Source: Rhynochetos jubatus
Taxonomy: Eukaryota > Chordata > Aves > Eurypygiformes > Rhynochetidae
Length of the DNA: 64,000 nt
Direction: 5' to 3'
Assembly (NCBI GenBank): GCA_027574665.1
Contig: CM050666.1
Coordinates: 9,672,001-9,736,000 of the forward strand
In this document: positions 58,502 through 64,000 of the stretch, piece after piece
Numbering within the stretch: position 1 is the stretch's first letter
Layout of the letters: every line of letters starts with the position of its first letter
The notes under the pieces: generated by a model
Databases searched by the model: none
Told to the model about the DNA's origin: nothing
The model's input: the letters and a program-made list of their open reading frames with translations, nothing else
Position numbers and translations under genes: made by a program

Positions 58502-61500
58502 GTAAGGGACCTCCATGCCACCCCGAACTCAACATCCTGGAAATGGAAACTGAGAATAAATCCACCTTCAGAGGGCTGCGCAGGAAGATGCCTGTTCCCC
58601 AACGTGCTGAGATGCAACAGCTCCACAACTTACTTTAGGATTTGTACGCGCACACGTTTCTGGCTGTGCTTATGAAAAGGCTGCCCAACATCTGGCCAAT
58701 TGTAACAACTACAGTAAAAGCTACTGAGAGCCTTTCCCGTGCAATGCTGCCTAGGCACCCCAGGATACCCTTCCTTCTGCACCAGCACACCTCAAGAATG
58801 AACAGACAACTGCAAGTTTGGGTGGAAAATAGCTTAATACCACAGTCTAAAACCAGTGCATTCGGGCCAGCTACAGAAATGGGAAAAATCATACTCAGGG
58901 CAGAAAAGGTATCCCAACCCTCGCTTTCTGATGCAAGGAAGGAAGTCTGAGCTTCCCAGACACTCTCCCCAGCTCTGGTGTGCTATGAAAGCTCTTTCAT
59001 CTTTCCTGGTTTAATTTTGCCCCACGGAAAGCAACAACCCCCCAGCTGCCACAGGCAAGAGGGATGAGACACACCAGCAGTGGAGAACACATGTAGGGAA
59101 TGGAAAGGGTTCCTTATCCACCCACCTGCAAATGTATTTTCCATCTGCCAGCACATCTCCCAATTGTTTCCTAAGGAATTCCTCTATTTATCTTTCAACA
59201 GGGTATTTCATTCATATCAAAAGCCTTCATTTCTACACACTGCTGTGATCACACTCTGGCATTACAAGGCACGAGCTATTTGATACACTGTACGCCTGCT
59301 GATTTCATATCTGCCCAGCCTGCATCTACGGACAGACTCTGTATCTCAGTGGCCATCCAACAGCACAGAGCTGCTGCTAGAAGCCATTTCAGCAGCTCCT
59401 GCTCCCTTTGCCCAAGCAGTACCGCCCCACTTTGCTGTAGTGGCCCCAGTCTGGCACGCCCTGTAGAGCTTCCTGCCACAATGCCATGCAATACAAGGAT
59501 CTCTCGGTGTCAGGATCGGTGCAACAGGCATACCCATGCCACTCTTCCATGTGCCAAAGCTACAAAGCTGCTGGGTTTGCTGACAACCATTTCACCACCC
59601 CAGCATCTCCCTCCTAGGGCACCCACGGCCAGGGAGGAACAGAAATTCTCCAAAGGTCTATGCAAAAGGATGAGAAGGGGAGAAAACCAGGAGAGAGAAA
59701 GAGGAAAACCATTTACTGGTCAGTGAATCAGAGCTGTAACCTGACCCTGGCTGCATCTTGCCACCGACAGCTTTAACTACAAGCAGCTTCCATTCAGCAG
59801 CTCCTGCCAAAAATAAACAGTGCCGGCTTTCCTGGCTGCTTGCTTGGGTTTGCGCTCAATGTTTTTCTTCTTGCCTCCCCTGGCTAATTGGGATATGCTA
59901 CGTCTCCTCCAACTGAGTAGCTTCTTAGTTTGTTTCTACGCACTGCCTCACTAAAACTGGAGCAGTTTCTCACAGTAAAGAATGAAAATAAAAGCTGTTT
60001 GACTGAAGATGGCCACAGCAGGCTTCTTGGCATTTTAGTGGAAAGATGGGAGAAGGGATAAGAGGGGTTAAAACAGGTACACAGCAACACCCTGCTGCAA
60101 GCACTTCCCCTGCCATTGGCACTGTCACTCTCCTTTAGATGCTCCTCTCCCCTTTTACGGGGGAATCATCTATTTACAAACAATATTCGTGTCAGCTAAT
60201 TGTAATATGGACCAAAATATTCATGCTGCCCATCTTCATGAGGCACTGGTGGTTTTTTAGGGGGTGTTGGCTTTGTATTTATTACAGGGTCCACCGCAGG
60301 AGGAGCCAGTGCATCCAGCTCCTCCAACTACAAACAAGCCCTTCTCCTGGGTTGCTTTTTCTCCAGCACGTTTTCATGCACAAGCAAAACAGGGAGCTAA
60401 CTCCTCCTCCTCACAGAGCACTCTGTCTACACTTGTGAAATTATATGGGTGGACAGAGGCAGCACTGGGTAATTTAGCCATCAGTCATGAATAAAACCAG
60501 CTTAAACCAACGATGAACTGAACTGCAAACTGCTAAGTGTGGTGAAGATGCTCTGAAGGTGTTACTCAAATACAGTTACCTTCTGGAAGAAGGTCCCGTG
60601 GTCAGCAGCACACAGTGAATTGTTTTGAGTTGTGGCCAGAAAAAGAGTTTAACAACAACCACAGCAAAGCAAGAATTAAGAAATACATATCCAGTGCTAA
60701 CAGCATTGGAAGAATATTTAAGATAGTCCAAACAACCCGACTGATTTAAGGTTTTGAGGCAGCTTGCTTTTACACAGAATCTCCTTTCTTGCTTCCCCTC
60801 AACCCAACAACGCAAGGCAACAAAAGGCAAAAGAGTAGTTTTGTCAAGATAAACAGCATGTTTCTGACCCAGACACTGAAAAATAAGTTCAAAGGCCCTT
60901 TAAAACTGTGCTATTTTAATATGCCGTAAGAAGCGCGCTCTGCCTTCTAATTTGTTCGGTTCTTTGAAACACCTCATTTTCTCTGCGCTGTCACTGCAAG
61001 GCACTCTGAAGCCTCGTGGAGCCCTGCCACTTGATTCAACACCAATAGTCACATTTCAATAGGCAATTCCACTTGAAAGGCTATAAATGAAGGGAAAAAG
61101 ATGTCTTCAAACCAGAGAATGCAATGCAACACCATTTATTTATATCCAAGTCCTCTTTTCTGTGGCTGGCTACTGTAGGCAGGAGACAGAGAAGGAGAGC
61201 TTTAAAGCCTAGATAATTAATTCTAAGTGGTTTTTAAATGGCTAGAGATTTAAGGTAGACAAGATGCAACACAGAAATCAGAGTCAAGCTGATGTGCTCT
61301 TTACTCTGCTCTGGAATACACTGTTTACTCTGGCATCACATAAAACATATAATTGATTTCTCAAGGAAAAGAAAAAGAGAGAGAAAACCAGCCCCATAAG
61401 CCTCATTATTCTATAGAACAAAAGTAAAAAGGTGTGTTTCAGGCCAAATCACAGTTGTATTTCAATAGGGATGGGGAAGTGCAACAGAATCATAATTTCG

Positions 61501-62447
61501 TATTTATTAAAATTCATTTATTGCAATTGCCATCAACAGGACTGCAGGGCTGTTAACGAGAACCTCCCTAGAGTCAGAAACATCAACTTCTACAAGCATA
61601 TACAGATTTAAAGAAAAATTAAATTAAAAATAAATTTAATATTACTTTGGAGAACATTTATCATTCCTGTGTGGTGTTTTTTTCCCTTTCCAAACTTCTT
61701 TATTAAGATTTTGCAAAATTATAATGAAACTTGACAATAAACCACGTGGTGCCTAAGCACACTACTGAATTAGTCGGTAATTCCACCGCTTGCACAGCAA
61801 CTATTTGTGTGTCCTCACACAGCAAATGCTTCTCCTCCTCCAAAGGCCAAGCCAAACTCTCGAGGGTTTCAGACCATCCCCGGGACAGTACAAAGCGTCA
61901 CGGAGCTCCCCTGCACCAGGGGAGCCCATGGCTCAGTGGGGCATTCTCCACACTCCTTGTGAGCCAGGGAAACAGGTCATGCATTAGGTTTAAAAAAAAA
62001 AAAGGAAGCACTGAAAATATTGTTTGATGGAAAAAAGTAGAAAGAAAAAATAAATTAAAAAATTAATCCACTGTATACAGGCAAGACTAGACAGACACAA
62101 TGACCACAATTACCCTCCACTTCATTCTCCTTCAACTATTCTGAGTCTTACAGGTATCACACAGCACTTCCATGGCCAGAGCCCAGCCCCCACCCCCCCG
62201 GATTTACCCTTTCAGAGCTACTTTAAACGAATTTCCAGCCATAAGTGTTAACATCACCTTAAACACTTTAAGTGAGGGTGACCAAAGCTGCCTTTGCAGC
62301 CCAAGAAGGACAAGCTGCCCTGATTTTCTCCATCAAAAGGCCACCTATCACACAAACACACGCCCCTCCTTTGCTGAAGCTAAGCATCCCACAGCAGTTT
62401 TAACCCCTTCCTTTGCCAAAACATCCGTCCATTCAATGCTCACAGTA
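58502..62447. other. noncoding stretch, no gene recognised
   Basis: A 148-codon plus-strand frame at 59280-59726 is S/P/A-rich and shadowed on the other strand. AT-rich stretches at 61485-61700 and 61980-62060 include A-runs and TTAAATTAAAAATAAATTTAAT. The segment around 60900-61090 retains a few CpG (AAGAAGCGCGCTCTG) and looks repeat-free. Confidence 0.5.
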
Positions 62448-62453
62448 TTTTAT
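62448..62453 (-). terminator. AATAAA poly(A)-signal match
   Basis: A canonical hexamer on the minus strand, 16 bases after the stop codon of the 62470-63048 frame. The downstream minus strand reads TACTGTGAGCATTGAATGG, with only a weak GU-rich character. Confidence 0.25.
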
Positions 62454-62469
62454 TGTGAGGGGCTGCTAC

Positions 62470-63048
62470 TCAATTTATATATACACTGCTATATACCTGA
62501 GCAGCCGTCTCACTTGTAAGAAGAGCAGAGGAACTCAGCAAGAGAGCCACAGCACATCCAACATCACCGGGCAGCTGAAAAGCCACGACCACAAACCACT
62601 GCAGGGAAGCCAAAGCTGGGTGATGGTGCACCGAACTACAGGCAGCTTGTCCAAAAGCGCAGACTCCAGCAAATAGGTACAATAGCCACAGAGAGCCTTC
62701 CAGCCTGCTCCATCCATCATTTCTCCTCTCTTCCTGTTTCCCAGTCTTGAAGGGTCTGGCCGTCTCTGTCATCCTTTGCCAGCAAGGCAAATATAGGAGA
62801 ACACACACTTTTGAGGCAAGAAATGCACTGTGCTGTTCAGCTCTGGACAAAATGAGCAAATAGCTGGTGGCACTCAGTGCCAGGGACAGGCTGGCAGCAG
62901 CCAGAAACCTCTTCTCTCTGCAGCACATCTGACACACCACTAACATCTCGGCAGTTGTAGCAAGAGAGAGAAAAAACTGATTTAGGTCTTGAAAGGAGCT
63001 GGAGCCCGAGGCCATTACAAGCACAGCCTGAAGAGAGGCCGGTTCCAT
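62470..63048 (-). CDS. hypothetical 192-aa ORF, multi-hydrophobic
   Basis: The longest minus-strand frame in the window. It starts at an ATG with G at +4, has an in-frame TAA eight codons upstream, and ends just before an AATAAA. The product has hydrophobic segments at about residues 25-42, 48-68, 76-90, 119-137 and 149-177. A charged loop around 101-112 (KTGKQEERR) divides them, a layout compatible with a four-helix membrane protein. Leu and Ala content is high, and several CAG/CTG-rich stretches on the opposite strand could create such runs by chance. Another 85-codon minus-strand frame overlaps it. No family is recognised and no splice sites are needed. It may be a spurious ORF, a terminal exon or a lineage-specific gene. 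Confidence 0.25.
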   Translation of the reverse strand: MEPASLQAVLVMASGSSSFQDLNQFFLSLATTAEMLVVCQMCCREKRFLAAASLSLALSATSYLLILSRAEQHSAFLASKVCVLLYLPCWQRMTETARPFKTGKQEERRNDGWSRLEGSLWLLYLFAGVCAFGQAACSSVHHHPALASLQWFVVVAFQLPGDVGCAVALLLSSSALLTSETAAQVYSSVYIN

Positions 63049-64000
63049 GGGCGTGCAGGTTTGGGGCAGTTACTGCTCCCACACAGCGTAGCATCCGCAG
63101 AGCATCCTAGTGACTGGGGCAGCATCCTGCTCAGGTTTGGGAGGAAGCTGTTATACCGACAGCTCTCAGAAGGGACCCATGCACCTCACCAGCATCGTGA
63201 CACACAAAAAGCAGCCAGCATCAACCACATCTTCATCCCCAAAGTGACAAGTCCAAACAACGGGTATTGCTTTCCTCCCTACAATCAAAAAGAAAAAATG
63301 AAGCATACTCTCAGGACACACTGAAGCCCCTGCAGCTGGAGGCCACGTACCTGCAGGCCCTCCCTGACCCAGCAGAGGATCGGCAGCTTATGAGGAAGAT
63401 GATGGATCCACCCGTGCTGCATCCCACAGGCTGGCGCCCAGGAAAGCTGCACCCCAATCACCCTGTTTTCACGCACAAAGCAAGGAAAATCAGGGTTTTC
63501 TGTCAAAACACAACCAAAGGAATGCCACCAAAATACCCTACCTACAGCACATTAAAAAAACCAAACAAAACCACAAATAAATGCCATTAAAGTACAGAGT
63601 TGCTACAGTGCTAGCAAATGGGGGAGGAGGAGTGAGGAGAGGAATTTGTCACCAATTCAGAGATGATAGTTTTTGGGTTTTTTCATATATTCAGGAATAA
63701 TAATTAAAGGCAGAACACAAACAAGATCCAATTTGTCACACAACACCTGCAATCAGCTGAGTGAAAAAACTACATAAATAAAACTCTAAACCAAAAACCC
63801 CACTGTTCAACTCCTACACTGCAAAGTATACTTCATGATTGTTTAATTAAAGTCATTTTTAGCTTTGCATGGCTGCAATCACCAAACATTGTCTCCCTGT
63901 CAGCGTTTGAGGGGCTAACATACTGTTGCCAACAATTAGCACAAATCTGGCTGACATTGTTTTCTCCAAAAACAAACCATGCATGTTAAGTAGCTTGAGA
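63049..64000. other. noncoding stretch, no gene recognised
   Basis: Frames of up to 111 codons at 62989-63590 overlap the minus-strand ORF region or each other and show no domain. An A/C-rich patch is present near 63551-63580. The right edge is AT-rich. Confidence 0.5.

Noticed and set aside
59280-59726. 148-codon plus-strand ORF
   Set aside because: It is low-complexity S/P/A-rich, is shadowed by minus-strand frames and has no signals around it.
1-64000. CRISPR arrays, rRNA, operons or prokaryotic signals
   Set aside because: No regularly spaced direct repeats, rRNA-like blocks or dense long ORFs were seen; the repeats present are vertebrate.

Overview
The window looks like nuclear DNA from a bird. 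The most diagnostic evidence is three interspersed repeats. A fragment at 31278-31374 reads as the reverse complement of an avian CR1 LINE 3' end. Two solo long terminal repeats of bird endogenous retroviruses lie at about 10600-11188 and at 18820-19399; the second is flanked by a 5-bp target-site duplication. At least four old MIR-type SINE relics (27562, 28774, 41972, 43160) fit an amniote genome. There are no operons, ribosome-binding sites or long bacterial-type ORFs. Species and chromosome cannot be read from the sequence.

No known protein-coding gene can be identified. Open frames are short and overlap on both strands, and most are chance frames in GC-rich patches. The window is best read as a long intron or intergenic regulatory stretch with few repeats. 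Its left edge (about 1410-2110) is a GC- and CpG-enriched patch. It has a YY1-type motif and splice donors on the minus strand, so it may be the promoter and first exon of a gene running left, out of the window.

Layout: 1-2110, possible minus-strand promoter; 2111-10596, unannotated noncoding DNA with possible cryptic exons near 6.4-6.6 kb; 10.6-11.2 kb, solo LTR; 11.2-18.8 kb, noncoding with a possible two-exon unit at 13.8-14.4 kb; 18.8-19.4 kb, solo LTR; 19.4-34.3 kb, noncoding with a near-perfect hairpin at 26.6 kb, two MIRs, an A/C-rich tract, a CR1 scrap and a CTCF-like site with an AT-rich conserved-looking block at 34.0-34.3 kb; 38.39-38.52 kb, a strong inverted-repeat element; 41.9-43.3 kb, two MIRs; 50.8-51.3 kb and 62.4-63.1 kb, two minus-strand ORFs ending at or just before AATAAA; 58.1-58.5 kb, a G/T-rich tract running into a candidate 210-nt exon.

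The most unusual items are the 38.4-kb inverted-repeat element, the 26.6-kb hairpin next to forkhead-like sites, and the two minus-strand ORFs with poly(A) signals. None can be shown to be functional from sequence alone. The splice-site-based exon calls are low-confidence hypotheses, since chance acceptor/donor pairs are expected at this scale.
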